From positions 1,116,001-1,180,000 of the forward strand of contig CAWAWN010000001.1 of assembly GCA_963785815.1 (NCBI GenBank): 64,000 bases of DNA, read 5' to 3'. Of this stretch, positions 55,944 through 64,000 are shown piece after piece (the stretch's first letter is position 1; the number at the start of each line of letters is the position of its first letter). Under the pieces are notes generated by a model that had not been told where the DNA came from, searched no databases, and worked only from the letters and a program-made list of their open reading frames with translations. The position numbers were made by a program, and so were the translations under genes. Source of the stretch: UBA4742 sp963785815 (GTDB lineage Bacteria; Actinomycetota; Acidimicrobiia; Acidimicrobiales; Acidimicrobilacustridaceae).

Positions 55944-57206
55944 GTGCGACACGCCGAGGTGGCCATCGTGGGCGCGGGGCCGGCCGGGACGGCGGCGGCC
56001 ATCACCCTGGCCCGGGCGGGGGTGTCGGCGGTCCTGGTCGACAAGGCCACCTTCCCCCGGGACAAGTTCTGCGGCGACGGCCTCACCGCCGATGCCCTGC
56101 GACGGCTGGAGCACCTCGGGGTCGAGCCGGCCCAGGTGGCCTCCTGGTTCGACGTGGACGAGGTGCGCATCCGCTCGCCCCGGGGTCGGGTGACCGTCTA
56201 CCCCCTGCCCACCGACGCCGGCCGTTACGCGGCCGTGGCCCGCCGGCGCGACCTCGACGCCGCCCTGCTGGACCGGGCCCGCGCCAGCGGCGCCCAGGTG
56301 TTCGAGGGGGCCACGTTGACCGGCGTCCGCGCCGAATCGACCGGCGTGGCGCTCAGCTTCTCCCGGGTGGAGCACCCCGGCCTGGAGCTGGTGGCCGACC
56401 ACGTCGTCGGGGCCGACGGCATGTGGTCGCCGCTGCGCAAGCTGCTGGGATCCGACCAGCCCGGCTACCGCGGCGAGTGGCACGCCTTCCGCCAGTACTG
56501 GCGCGGCGTCACCGGACCGGCCGCCCACCAGCTGTGGGTGCTGTTCGAGCCCGATCTGCTGCCCGGCTACCTGTGGACCTTCCCCGTCGCCCGCCCGCCC
56601 GACGCAGGGGAAGGCGCGGGCAGCGGCGCGGCCAACGTGGGGTTCGGCATCCGCCGGGGTGGCTCGGTGAGCACCCACGACATGGCCGCCCTGTGGCCCG
56701 AGCTGCTGGCTCGACCGCACGTGCGAGCCCTGCTCGGGCCCGACGCCGAGCCCGAGGCGCCCCACCGGGCCTGGCCCATCCCCGCCTCGTTGGATGCGCG
56801 GCTCCTGGTCGACGGGCGAGTCCTGTTCGTGGGCGACGCGGCCGGGGCCACCGACCCGATGTCGGGTGAGGGGATCGGCCAGGCGCTGGCCACCGGCACG
56901 TGGGCCGCGGAGGCAATCGTGGCCGCCGGCCCGGCGCGGCGCGACGCGGCCCGGGTGGGCGACCACTACCAGGCGGCCGTGCGCACGCAGCTGGCCCTCG
57001 ACCACCGCTTCGCCGGCGCCCTCAGCACGATGCTGGCCTCGCGCCACATCGCCTCGGCGGTCCTGGGCACCACCGCCCTCAACGACTGGACCCGCCGCAA
57101 CTTCGCCCGCTGGCTCTTCGAGGACTACCCCCGGGCCATCCTGGCCACCCCCCGCCGCTGGCATCGCGGCATGCTGGGGGGCGCCGGTGCCTACCGGGAC
57201 GTGTAG
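55944..57206 (+). CDS. Geranylgeranyl-reductase-family FAD oxidoreductase
   Basis: Encodes 420 residues. The N-terminal FAD motif is VAIVGAGPAGTAAAITLARA; FPRDKFCGDGLTADALRRLE holds the cysteine motif typical of the GGR family, and VLFVGDAAGATDPMSGEGIG is the second FAD site. Members reduce isoprenoid chains or hydroxylate lipids and quinones. In this window of isoprenoid-like catabolism a polyprenyl or terpenoid substrate is reasonable but unproven. GTG 55944 follows TAGCCT. Confidence 0.88.
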   Translation: MRHAEVAIVGAGPAGTAAAITLARAGVSAVLVDKATFPRDKFCGDGLTADALRRLEHLGVEPAQVASWFDVDEVRIRSPRGRVTVYPLPTDAGRYAAVARRRDLDAALLDRARASGAQVFEGATLTGVRAESTGVALSFSRVEHPGLELVADHVVGADGMWSPLRKLLGSDQPGYRGEWHAFRQYWRGVTGPAAHQLWVLFEPDLLPGYLWTFPVARPPDAGEGAGSGAANVGFGIRRGGSVSTHDMAALWPELLARPHVRALLGPDAEPEAPHRAWPIPASLDARLLVDGRVLFVGDAAGATDPMSGEGIGQALATGTWAAEAIVAAGPARRDAARVGDHYQAAVRTQLALDHRFAGALSTMLASRHIASAVLGTTALNDWTRRNFARWLFEDYPRAILATPRRWHRGMLGGAGAYRDV

Positions 57207-57236
57207 CCGACGTCGCCCCCACCGCAGGAGACCGCC

Positions 57237-58100
57237 GTGCCCCTCATCCACCTGCCGCCGGACACCTCGGCTCAGGCCGTCGCCGACGCCCTGGCCGCGG
57301 ACGGCGCGGTGATCGTCGATCGCCTGGCTCCCGTCGAGCTCCTGGACCGCATCGACGCCGAGCTGGCGCCCCACCTGGCGGCCACCCCGGCGGGCCCGGA
57401 CGAGTTCAGCGGGTTCGCCACCCGGCGCTGCGGCGGCCTCATCGCCCGGGTCCCGGCCAGCCGTGAGCTGGTCATGCACCCCCTCGCCCTGGGGGCGACC
57501 GCGGCGCTGCTGGCCGACGCCACCAACTTCCAGCTCCACCTGACCCAGGCCATCGCCATCGCGCCGGGCGAGTCGGCCCAGGGCATCCACCGCGACCAGT
57601 GGGCCTTCGACTTCTTCCCCTTCCCCCAGGGCTTCGAGGTGCAGTGCAACACCATCTGGGCCCTCACCCCGTTCACCGAGGACAACGGCGCCACCCGGGT
57701 GGTGCCCGGCAGCCACCGCGCTCCCGACGGCCAGGCCTACACCGACGCCGAGGCCGCGGCGGCGGAGATGGAGCGGGGCTCGGCGCTGTTCTACACGGGC
57801 GCGGTGTACCACGGAGGCGGTGCCAACCGCTCGGACGAGGTGCGCATCGGGCTGAACATCACCTACGACCGGGCCTGGCTGCGCCAGGAGGAGAACCAGT
57901 ACCTGAGCGTGCCCCGGGAGGTGGCCGAGACCCTGCCCGAGGACCTGCTGCGGCTCATGGGCTACGCCCGCGGCGCCTATGCCCTGGGCTACATCGACGA
58001 CCTGCGCGACCCCATCGAGGCGGTTCGCCCCGACCTGGGCTCCACCGGCTTCGGCGATCTGGAGGCGACGGTCGAATCGGCCCGGCGTCGATCCGGCTGA
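57237..58100 (+). CDS. Phytanoyl-CoA dioxygenase (PhyH) family protein
   Basis: Encodes 287 residues of a non-heme iron, 2-oxoglutarate-dependent dioxygenase. The iron triad is H118-x-D120 in QGIHRDQWAF and H192 in AVYHGGGANRSD; the 2-oxoglutarate Arg is likely R203. TRVVPGSHRAPDG is a family loop. The substrate could be a branched or cyclic lipid. AGGAG lies eight bases before GTG 57237. It follows the GGR-family gene by 30 bases, suggesting an operon. Confidence 0.9.
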   Translation: MPLIHLPPDTSAQAVADALAADGAVIVDRLAPVELLDRIDAELAPHLAATPAGPDEFSGFATRRCGGLIARVPASRELVMHPLALGATAALLADATNFQLHLTQAIAIAPGESAQGIHRDQWAFDFFPFPQGFEVQCNTIWALTPFTEDNGATRVVPGSHRAPDGQAYTDAEAAAAEMERGSALFYTGAVYHGGGANRSDEVRIGLNITYDRAWLRQEENQYLSVPREVAETLPEDLLRLMGYARGAYALGYIDDLRDPIEAVRPDLGSTGFGDLEATVESARRRSG

Positions 58101-58158
58101 CCGCCATCCGGGGCCCGCGGTGTCAACCGATCCGCCGCCTGTTCGTCTGGTACGGGTG

Positions 58159-58710
58159 ATGGACGACGGGCCCGACGTGGAGACGAGGGTGGCGACGGTG
58201 GTCGACCCGCCCGCGCCGGAGCCCGCCGCGGACCAGGCCATCGAGGCCGTGTACCGCCGCGACTACCGGCGGTTGGTGGCGCTGGCCCGACTGCTGGTCG
58301 ACCGGCAGGTCGAGGCCGAGGAGGTGGTGCAGGAGGCGTTCGCCCGGGTGCTCGGCGCCCGGCGGCCACCGGCGCCGGCCGCGGCGTCGGCCTACGTGGA
58401 GCGCGCCGTGGTCAACCTGTGCCGCGACGGCCTGCGTCGGCGGGCCGTGATCCGCCAGGTGCGCGTGGCCCCCGCGGCCGACGCCCGGGCCGCCGAGGCG
58501 GTGGCACTCGGGTCGGCCGAACAGCAGCGGGTGGTGGAGGCGGTGCGCGCCCTGCCCCGACGCCAGCGCGAGTGCGTGGTGCTGCGCCACCTGCTCGGCC
58601 GCTCCACCACGCAGACAGGCGAGGTGCTCGGGATCGCCGAGGGCTCGGTCAAGACGCACCTGCACCGGGGCATGGCCGCGCTCGAAGCCCAACTGGAGGA
58701 GTGGCGATGA
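58159..58710 (+). CDS. ECF-type (SigE family) RNA polymerase sigma factor
   Basis: Encodes 183 residues. Sigma region 2 is YRRDYRRLVALARLLVDRQV followed by EAEEVVQEAFARVL; region 4 is ALPRRQRECVVLRHLLGRST followed by GEVLGIAEGSVKTHLHRGMA. There is no region 1 or 3. The stop overlaps the ATG of the next gene, a single-pass membrane protein that is likely its anti-sigma partner. ATG 58159 is preferred; the longer frame to 57979 is not supported. Confidence 0.9.
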   Translation: MDDGPDVETRVATVVDPPAPEPAADQAIEAVYRRDYRRLVALARLLVDRQVEAEEVVQEAFARVLGARRPPAPAAASAYVERAVVNLCRDGLRRRAVIRQVRVAPAADARAAEAVALGSAEQQRVVEAVRALPRRQRECVVLRHLLGRSTTQTGEVLGIAEGSVKTHLHRGMAALEAQLEEWR

Positions 58711-59855
58711 TCGACGAACTGGTGCACGACGCCCTGGCCGCCCAGGTCGACGGCGACGACGCCGGCCCCGAGGCCTGGACCCGCATCCAGGCGGCCGGTC
58801 GGGTCGCCACCCGCCGCCGTCGACAGCGCACCGCCGGGGTGCTGGCCGCGGCCACCGCGGTGGTCGTCGCCATCGTCGGGGTGGGCCTCTCGCAGGGCAC
58901 CCCGACGTCGGAGAAGGTGGCCACCGCCCCGACGAACGGCACACGACCGACCGCCCCGCAGATCGCGCCGCCGCCAGCGGCCAACGTGGCCCATCCCGCG
59001 TGGCAGGCCCGCACTCTGCGATCCGGCTTCTCGGTGGTGACCTGGGTGTCCGGCGGCTCCTGGTCGGCCGCCCGCACCGCTGGCGACGGCCGAGACCTGG
59101 TGCTGAGCACCTCCGGTTGTGGCGACCGATTCGGAGCGGTGGTGCAAGAACGGGTCGACCGTGTGTCGGTGCAGTTGGCGGTGGTCGACGGTCCCCACCT
59201 GAGCTGCCTGATGACCGAGCAGGTGCGGGTGCGACTGGCCTCGCCGCTCGGACACCGCTCGCTGGTCGACGGGCAGAGCGGCTACCCCGCGCAGGTGCTG
59301 GATGGCTCGACCCTGTTGGTGCCCCACGACCTGCCGACCGGCATGCGGTTCCAGACCGAGTCGGTGGCACTCGAATCCATTCCCGGGTCGCTGGGGCCAC
59401 CGGGCTCGGGCTACCGAACCTGGAGGGCGTGCTACCAGGCCGACCTGCCGCCATCGGGACCGGGACAGAAGGCGGCGAAAGGCATCACCCGCTGTGTGTT
59501 CACGGGATCGAGGCCCATGGTGACCACCGCCCAGTCCGACGGCGTGTCCGACGTGCTCGACACCGGCGTCCTGGCCCAGGACTCGATCACCGCCGGCTAC
59601 TCGTACGGGTACTCGGGCGGCTTGGCCTACTCCAGCGGCTCGTCGAGCCCGCAGCCCGGACGATCGTTGCCTCACACCTCAGTGGACGGCGGCATCGGCG
59701 GACACCCAGCCGACATGGTGTCGACCGGTCTGCACGATGTGGTGGTCTGGACCGACGGCACGACCTGGTTCTCGGTGGCCACGCCCCACGGGGTGGGCGG
59801 CGTGAGCCCGGCCGAGCTGATCCGGATCGCCCAGAGCATGCGCCCGGTGGCCTGA
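58707..59855 (+). CDS. Single-pass membrane protein, probable partner of the sigma factor
   Basis: Encodes 382 residues. A short cytosolic part (residues 1-42) is followed by one helix (TAGVLAAATAVVVAIVGVGL) and a long extracellular domain of unknown fold with cysteines in STSGCGDRFG, HLSCLM, WRACYQ and TRCVF. Coupled ATGA overlap with the sigma gene suggests an anti-sigma role, though no zinc-binding anti-sigma motif (HxxxCxxC) is visible. It may sense an outer signal. Confidence 0.7.
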   Translation: MIDELVHDALAAQVDGDDAGPEAWTRIQAAGRVATRRRRQRTAGVLAAATAVVVAIVGVGLSQGTPTSEKVATAPTNGTRPTAPQIAPPPAANVAHPAWQARTLRSGFSVVTWVSGGSWSAARTAGDGRDLVLSTSGCGDRFGAVVQERVDRVSVQLAVVDGPHLSCLMTEQVRVRLASPLGHRSLVDGQSGYPAQVLDGSTLLVPHDLPTGMRFQTESVALESIPGSLGPPGSGYRTWRACYQADLPPSGPGQKAAKGITRCVFTGSRPMVTTAQSDGVSDVLDTGVLAQDSITAGYSYGYSGGLAYSSGSSSPQPGRSLPHTSVDGGIGGHPADMVSTGLHDVVVWTDGTTWFSVATPHGVGGVSPAELIRIAQSMRPVA

Positions 59856-59883
59856 CTCGGCTCCGGGGGCGCCGGCCCGGGCC

Positions 59884-59889
59884 TACGAT
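59884..59889 (+). promoter_or_regulatory. -10-like box, TACGAT
   Basis: TACGAT ends seven bases before ATG 59897 and is not followed by a ribosome site, again suggesting a leaderless message. Confidence 0.4.
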
Positions 59890-59896
59890 GCCGGCC

Positions 59897-60862
59897 ATGC
59901 GCACGCGACTCACCGACATCCTCGAGATCGAGCACCCGGTCATGCTGGCCGGCATGGGCGGCGTCTCCTACCACGCGGTGGTGGCCGCGGTGAGCGAGGC
60001 CGGCGGCTTCGGATGCCTGGGGGCCTCGGCCATGGGGCAGGCCAAGATGGTCGAGGAGATCGCGGCCGTCCGCGAGCGCACGGACAAGCCCTTCGGGGTG
60101 GACCTGCTGACGGCCTCGCCCGGCGATCTGGTGGCCCAGGTCCAGGCCGTCATCGACGGCGGCGCCCGGGTGTTCGTGGCCGGCCTGGGCGTCCCCCGCG
60201 ACGTCATCGAGCTGTGCCACGCCCACAACGTGCTGGTGGTGAACATGTGCGGCAAGGTGCGCCACGCCACCGATGCGGTGGCCGCCGGGTGCGACATCGT
60301 GGTGGCCCAGGGCACCGAGGCCGGAGGCCACACGGGCCAGGTGGCCACCATGGCGCTGGTCCCCCAGGTGGTCGACGCGGTGGGCGACCGGGTGCCGGTG
60401 GTGGCCGCCGGCGGCCTGTTCGACGGCCGCGGCCTGGCCGCCTCGCTGGCCCTGGGCGCCGACGGCGTGTGGATGGGCACCCGCTTCATCGCCACCCCCG
60501 AGGCCCGGGCCGTACCCGGCTACAAGGAGGCGCTGCTGGGGTTGGGCGAGGACGGCACGGTCATCACCCGGGGCTACACCGGCAAGACGTGTCGGGTGGT
60601 GCGCAACGACTACACCCAGTACTGGGAGTCCCACACCGACGAGCTCCAGCCCTTCCCGGCCCAGTTCATCCGGTCCATGAACGACGGTGCCAACCACCTG
60701 GGCGCCGACGAGCACACGACCGACATCGATCCGGCCCGCGAGTTCTGGCCGGCCGGCCAGGGCGCCGGGGCCATGCACGAGCTCATCCCGGCCGGCGACC
60801 TGGTGCGCCAGATCGTGGCCGAGGCCGAACAGGTGCTGGGCCGCGTCGCCCCCCGGACCTGA
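59897..60862 (+). CDS. Nitronate monooxygenase family flavoprotein
   Basis: Encodes 321 residues of the NMO/2-nitropropane-dioxygenase-like TIM barrel. GMGGVSYHAVVAAVSEAGGF, the FMN loop GCDIVVAQGTEAGGHTGQ and VVAAGGLFDGRGLAASLALG with MGTRFIATPEA are typical. In actinobacteria a member of this family (IpdC) works in steroid C/D-ring degradation, so a role in that pathway is possible. ATG 59897 follows TACGAT. A hairpin follows the stop. Confidence 0.88.
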   Translation: MRTRLTDILEIEHPVMLAGMGGVSYHAVVAAVSEAGGFGCLGASAMGQAKMVEEIAAVRERTDKPFGVDLLTASPGDLVAQVQAVIDGGARVFVAGLGVPRDVIELCHAHNVLVVNMCGKVRHATDAVAAGCDIVVAQGTEAGGHTGQVATMALVPQVVDAVGDRVPVVAAGGLFDGRGLAASLALGADGVWMGTRFIATPEARAVPGYKEALLGLGEDGTVITRGYTGKTCRVVRNDYTQYWESHTDELQPFPAQFIRSMNDGANHLGADEHTTDIDPAREFWPAGQGAGAMHELIPAGDLVRQIVAEAEQVLGRVAPRT

Positions 60863-60895
60863 CCCGCACCACCCGCACCACCCGCCCCTTCGCGC

Positions 60896-60942
60896 AACCT
60901 GTCAGGCCAGCGCGCCCTACGAGGTCGCAGGGCTGACAGGTT
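60896..60942. terminator. Convergent-gene hairpin
   Basis: Perfect ten-base arms AACCTGTCAG (60896-60905) and CTGACAGGTT (60933-60942) enclose a nested GCCCT/AGGGC pair, between the convergent NMO-family and LLM genes. A bidirectional terminator is likely. Confidence 0.7.
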
Positions 60943-60957
60943 CGTCGCCTGGCGGTG

Positions 60958-61989
60958 TCACTCGGACCAGGCCTTGAGCTTCTCGATGATGGCCAGCGGG
61001 TCGTCGCCCACCGGGGTGACGGTCAAGGTGGTGACACCCGACTCCTGGAAGGCGGCGATGCGCTCCTTCACCCAGCCCTCCGGACCGCACAGGTTGGTGA
61101 GGGCCAGCAGGTCGTCGGGCACCTTGGCCGCGGCCTCGTCCTTGCGGCCCTCGAGGTAGAGGTCCTGGATCTCCTTGGCTTCGGCCTCGTAGCCGTAGCG
61201 ACAGGCCAGGTCGTTGTAGAAGTTCTTGCCGCGGGCCCCCATGCCGCCCACGTAGAGCGCCACCATGGGCCGGGCCAACTCGGCCACCGACGCCGCGTCC
61301 TCACCGATGGCCACGATGCCGCCGGCCACCACCTCCAGCGGCCCGAGGTCGGCCGAGCGCTTGGCCGCACCGGCGGCCAGGTCGTCGGCCCACACGTCGC
61401 CCGCCCGCTCGGGCACGTAGAACAGGGGCAGCCACCCGTCGGCCACCTCGGCGGTCATGGCCACGTTCTTGGGACCCAGCGAGGCCACGTAGATCGGGAT
61501 CGAGTCACGCACCAGGTGCGGGATGATCTTGAGGGGCTTGCCCAGCCCGGTGCCCTGCTCGGGCGGCAGGGGCAGCGTGTAGTACCGACCGTCGTAGGTG
61601 ACCCGCTCGCGCTTCCAGACCAGGTGGCAGATGTCGATGATCTCGCGGGTGCGCCCCAGCGGCGCCTGGTAGGGCACGCCGTGCCAGCCCTCGATGACCT
61701 GGGGCCCGGAGGCACCCAGGCCCAGGATGCACCGGCCCTCGCTCATGGCGTCGATGCCCGCCGCCGTCTGGGCGATCAGGGTCGGGGTGCGTGAGTAGAT
61801 GGGCAGGATGGCCGAGCCGATCTGGATGGTGTCGGTGGTGGCGGCCAGGTAGCCCATGAAGCTGGGGGCGTCGAAGCCGTAGGCCTCGGCCACCCAGACG
61901 ATGTCGAGGCCGGCCCGCTCGTAGTCGCGGACCAGGGCGGCCGACTGCTTGAACCCACCGGAGTAGGGCACCTGCATGGACAGCCTCAT
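60958..61989 (-). CDS. LLM-class F420-dependent oxidoreductase
   Basis: Encodes 343 residues of the luciferase-like monooxygenase family. GLDIVWVAEAYGFDAPSFMG, the cofactor loop IDAMSEGRCILGLGASGPQV and IPIYVASLGPKNVAMTAEVA are visible. Members of this subgroup use F420, in line with the Ddn-like protein at 10941. The substrate is unknown. ATG 61989 overlaps the stop of the small gene upstream (ATGA), so both are translated together. Confidence 0.9.
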   Translation of the reverse strand: MRLSMQVPYSGGFKQSAALVRDYERAGLDIVWVAEAYGFDAPSFMGYLAATTDTIQIGSAILPIYSRTPTLIAQTAAGIDAMSEGRCILGLGASGPQVIEGWHGVPYQAPLGRTREIIDICHLVWKRERVTYDGRYYTLPLPPEQGTGLGKPLKIIPHLVRDSIPIYVASLGPKNVAMTAEVADGWLPLFYVPERAGDVWADDLAAGAAKRSADLGPLEVVAGGIVAIGEDAASVAELARPMVALYVGGMGARGKNFYNDLACRYGYEAEAKEIQDLYLEGRKDEAAAKVPDDLLALTNLCGPEGWVKERIAAFQESGVTTLTVTPVGDDPLAIIEKLKAWSE

Positions 61990-62324
61990 GCTGCGCTCCC
62001 CTGCTGGTGGGCGGCGTTGCGGGCCGCCTCTTCGGCCAGGGCCTGCTCACGGGCCGCGGCCTGCGCCTGCTCGCGGGCCGCTCGGCGCACGGCGGCCGCC
62101 TCTTCGGCGGCTCGAGCCTCGGACTCGGCCACGGTGGTCAGGTCGTCCGCCGAGAGCATGCCCAGCTCGACCCCGTTGGCGAACGCCACCCGGTAGCGCA
62201 CCCAGGAGTACCCGCCGATCAGCACCACCTTGCCGGGCGTGCCGGCCGGCACCCCGGGCAGGTCGCGGGTGCTGGCCACCTTCTGGCGCTTGCGGTAGAC
62301 GGGCGTCTCGTTCTTGCGGGCCAT
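61986..62324 (-). CDS. Small SH3-like/helical protein coupled to the LLM gene
   Basis: Encodes 112 residues. The first half, LPGVPAGTPGKVVLIGGYSW then VRYRVAFANGVELGMLSADD, looks like a small beta-barrel; the second half is an alanine- and glutamate-rich helix (ARAAEEAAAVRRAAREQAQA). I do not recognise the family. ATG 62324 is preferred, 61 bases after the stop of the acyl-CoA dehydrogenase gene. Its stop overlaps the LLM start. Confidence 0.7.
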   Translation of the reverse strand: MARKNETPVYRKRQKVASTRDLPGVPAGTPGKVVLIGGYSWVRYRVAFANGVELGMLSADDLTTVAESEARAAEEAAAVRRAAREQAQAAAREQALAEEAARNAAHQQGSAA

Positions 62325-62385
62325 CGGGTGGCGCTCCTCTGCGTCTGGTCCGGACGGGTGGTGGGGCAGGTGGTCGGGCAGGTGG

Positions 62386-63570
62386 TCAGGCGGGCTGGGG
62401 TCGAGACGCTCGATCGGCGCGCCGGGCCTCGGCCCAGGTCTGGCCCACCTCGACGTCGATGTCGTGGGGGAGGCCGAGAACGCGCTCGGCCACGATGTTG
62501 CGCTGCACGTCGCGGGTCCCGCCACCGATGGTGAGGGCCTGCGAGAACAGCCAACCGTAGTGCCACATGCCCGGCTCATCCCCCATCGGCCCGGCGTCGG
62601 TGACCAGCCCGGCGGCCCCGCACAGATCGTGGGCCAGGGCCATGACGGCCTGGCCGTGCTCATCGGCCAGCACCTTGCGGATGGAGGCCTCGGGACCCGG
62701 CGCCTCGCCCCGGATGGCCGCGCTCACCGTGCGCAACCGGATCAGGCGCAGGATCTCCTCGTGGATGTGCAGGGCCGCCACCCGCTGGCGCAGGATCGGG
62801 TCGTCCACGCCGCCCCGGCGCCGCACCAGATCGACCAGGTCGGCCCCGGTCGGGCCCAGCCCCCACAGCGCCCCGCCGCCCGACAGCGACACCCGCTCGT
62901 TGCCCAGCGTCACCTTGGCCAGATCCCAGCCGGCGTCCACGGACCCCACCAGGTTCTCGGCCGGCAGGCGCACATCGGTCAGGTACACCTCGTTGAACAG
63001 GGCCGAGCCGGTCATCTCGGTGATGGGGCGGACCTCGATGCCGGGTGTGTCCATCGGGCAGATGAAGTACGAGATGCCCCGCTGCTTGGCCACGTCCGGG
63101 TTGGTCCGGGCGATGAGGATCCCGAACTGGGCGAGCTGGGCCATCGAGGTCCAGATCTTCTGGCCGTTGACCACCCACTCGTCGCCGTCGCGCACCGCCC
63201 GGGTGGACAGGTTGGCCAGGTCGCTGCCGGCGTCGGGCTCGCTGAAGAGCTGGCACCAGATCTCCTCGGCGGCCAGCAGGGGGAACAGGTACCGCGCCTT
63301 CTGGGCCTCGGTGCCGGCGTGCACCAGGGTGGGGCCGGCCCAGCCGATGCCGATCTGGTTGGAGGGGCGCGTCACCCCGGCCCGGCGCAGCTCGTCGTCG
63401 ATGATGAGCTGGTGCACCGGATCGGCGTCGCGACCCCAGGGCGCGGGCCAGTGCGGCGCAACCAGCCCCGCCTCGGCCAGCTCCCGCCCGCTGGGGCGGG
63501 GGTGCTCGGCCAGCCAGGTCCGCACCTCCACGCGCCGCGGGTCGTCGGGCGCCGGCAGATCGAAGTCCAT
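62386..63570 (-). CDS. Acyl-CoA dehydrogenase E
   Basis: Encodes 394 residues. Signatures: IWCQLFSEPDAGSDLANLST, GQKIWTSMAQLAQFGILIAR and C-terminal IGGGTRDVQRNIVAERVLGL, where the usual EVQ is DVQ. The N-terminus (MDFDLPAPDDPRRVEVRTWL) is shortened compared with its paralogues. ATG 63570 lies eight bases after a minus-strand TAGCGT. It heads an operon with the small protein and the LLM oxidoreductase and is divergent from an acyl-CoA synthetase gene. Confidence 0.92.
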   Translation of the reverse strand: MDFDLPAPDDPRRVEVRTWLAEHPRPSGRELAEAGLVAPHWPAPWGRDADPVHQLIIDDELRRAGVTRPSNQIGIGWAGPTLVHAGTEAQKARYLFPLLAAEEIWCQLFSEPDAGSDLANLSTRAVRDGDEWVVNGQKIWTSMAQLAQFGILIARTNPDVAKQRGISYFICPMDTPGIEVRPITEMTGSALFNEVYLTDVRLPAENLVGSVDAGWDLAKVTLGNERVSLSGGGALWGLGPTGADLVDLVRRRGGVDDPILRQRVAALHIHEEILRLIRLRTVSAAIRGEAPGPEASIRKVLADEHGQAVMALAHDLCGAAGLVTDAGPMGDEPGMWHYGWLFSQALTIGGGTRDVQRNIVAERVLGLPHDIDVEVGQTWAEARRADRASRPQPA

Positions 63571-63697
63571 CGCCCCAGACGCTACCGGCCGGCACCCCGC
63601 CCGGGTGGCGAGCGGCGCCAGCGGAACCCCTACACTCGGCCCGCTCTGGACGGTGCGCCCGCGGGCCCGCCGGTCGCAACACCTCGAGGGGGACGCC

Positions 63698-64000
63698 ATG
63701 GGTGCCTGGAACTTCGCCACGCTGTGGGAGCTGGCCGCCGACGCGGTGCCCGACTCCCCCGCCGTGTCCCAGGGCGACCGCACCACCACCTGGCGCGAGT
63801 TCGACCGCCGGGCCGACGGGGTGGCCGCCACCCTGGTGGCGCGGGGCGCCACCCACCAGGACAAGGTGGCCCAGTACCTCTACAACTGCCCCGAGTACCT
63901 CGAGTCGGTCTTCGCCGCCTTCAAGGCCGGCCTCGTCCCGGTGAACACCAACTACCGCTACGCGGACGACGAGCTGGTCTACCTGTGGGACAACGCCGAC
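63698..64000 (+). CDS. Acyl-CoA synthetase, N-terminal part (runs off window end)
   Basis: The first 101 codons of an AMP-forming ligase: LWELAADAVPDSPAVSQGDR, TTTWREFDRRADGVAATLVA and YLYNCPEYLESVFAAFKAGL, followed by VPVNTNYRYADDELVYLWDN. ATG 63698 has GAGGGGG seven bases upstream. A -10-like TACACT lies at 63631-63636. The ATP-binding loops are outside the window, so the substrate class cannot be judged. It is divergent from acyl-CoA dehydrogenase E and probably works with it. Confidence 0.9.
   Translation, partial: MGAWNFATLWELAADAVPDSPAVSQGDRTTTWREFDRRADGVAATLVARGATHQDKVAQYLYNCPEYLESVFAAFKAGLVPVNTNYRYADDELVYLWDNAD

Noticed and set aside
54777..58241. Minus-strand open frame of 1154 codons
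   Set aside because: It runs antisense through four convincing genes with known motifs and has no recognisable domain of its own.

Overview
The window is very GC-rich (about 70 percent by eye), densely packed with genes on both strands, and has no intergenic gap longer than about 240 bases. F420-type enzymes (a Ddn-family nitroreductase and an LLM-class oxidoreductase), a complete GlgE alpha-glucan pathway, an MptB-like mannosyltransferase and a KstR-like TetR regulator point to Actinomycetota. The abundance of acyl-CoA dehydrogenases, Ltp/DUF35 pairs and DUF2332/DUF983 proteins would fit Acidimicrobiia. That class assignment is inference. I saw no tRNA, rRNA, CRISPR array, transposase or phage gene.

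Layout. 1-680: start of a polytopic mannosyltransferase. 845-10166 (minus): glgE (frameshifted), treS-maltokinase fusion, malQ and glgB, coupled by short overlaps or gaps; together they would turn trehalose into branched alpha-glucan. 10282-17368: housekeeping and membrane genes (lysoplasmalogenase, Ddn-like reductase, ArsB-like transporter, orphan ABC permease, YwiC-like protein) and a PadR gene with a palindrome over its own promoter. 17381-28403: Nudix, ferredoxin reductase, ferredoxin, class III CoA-transferase, ketosphinganine-reductase-like SDR, two flippase-like proteins, a KshA-like Rieske oxygenase, a serine hydrolase and an amidohydrolase-fold protein. 28407-31172: PAS-GGDEF protein and a helical-repeat protein. 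31222-37320: Ltp-Ltp-DUF35-DUF35-alcohol dehydrogenase, divergent from an acyl-CoA synthetase. 37460-47406: AbiEi-like gene, PH-like protein, methyltransferase, acyl-CoA dehydrogenases including a two-subunit pair, FadD3-like ligase and DUF2332. 47572-55772: Nudix, phospholipase C-like lipoprotein, KstR-like regulator with acyl-CoA dehydrogenase, DUF983, degenerate GGDEF-EAL protein and hypothetical proteins. 55944-64000: geranylgeranyl-reductase family, PhyH dioxygenase, sigma factor with a membrane partner, nitronate-monooxygenase family, LLM oxidoreductase, acyl-CoA dehydrogenase and the start of another acyl-CoA synthetase.

The unifying theme of the second half is catabolism of CoA-activated lipids, probably steroids or other isoprenoids. 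Four palindromes that match or nearly match the published KstR operator pattern (T-N2-AAC-N2-GTT-N2-A) lie before the Rieske oxygenase, the amidohydrolase, the divergent dehydrogenase/ligase pair, and the dehydrogenase gene next to the KstR-like regulator. A second palindrome, CTGAC-N5-GTCAG, precedes the CoA-transferase and the FadD3-like ligase. At least 13 genes have a -10-like TANNNT box ending 6-8 bases before the start codon, so much of the window is probably transcribed without a 5' leader. Two very short ORFs whose stops overlap the next start (before the Rieske gene and before an Ltp gene) suggest coupled translation.
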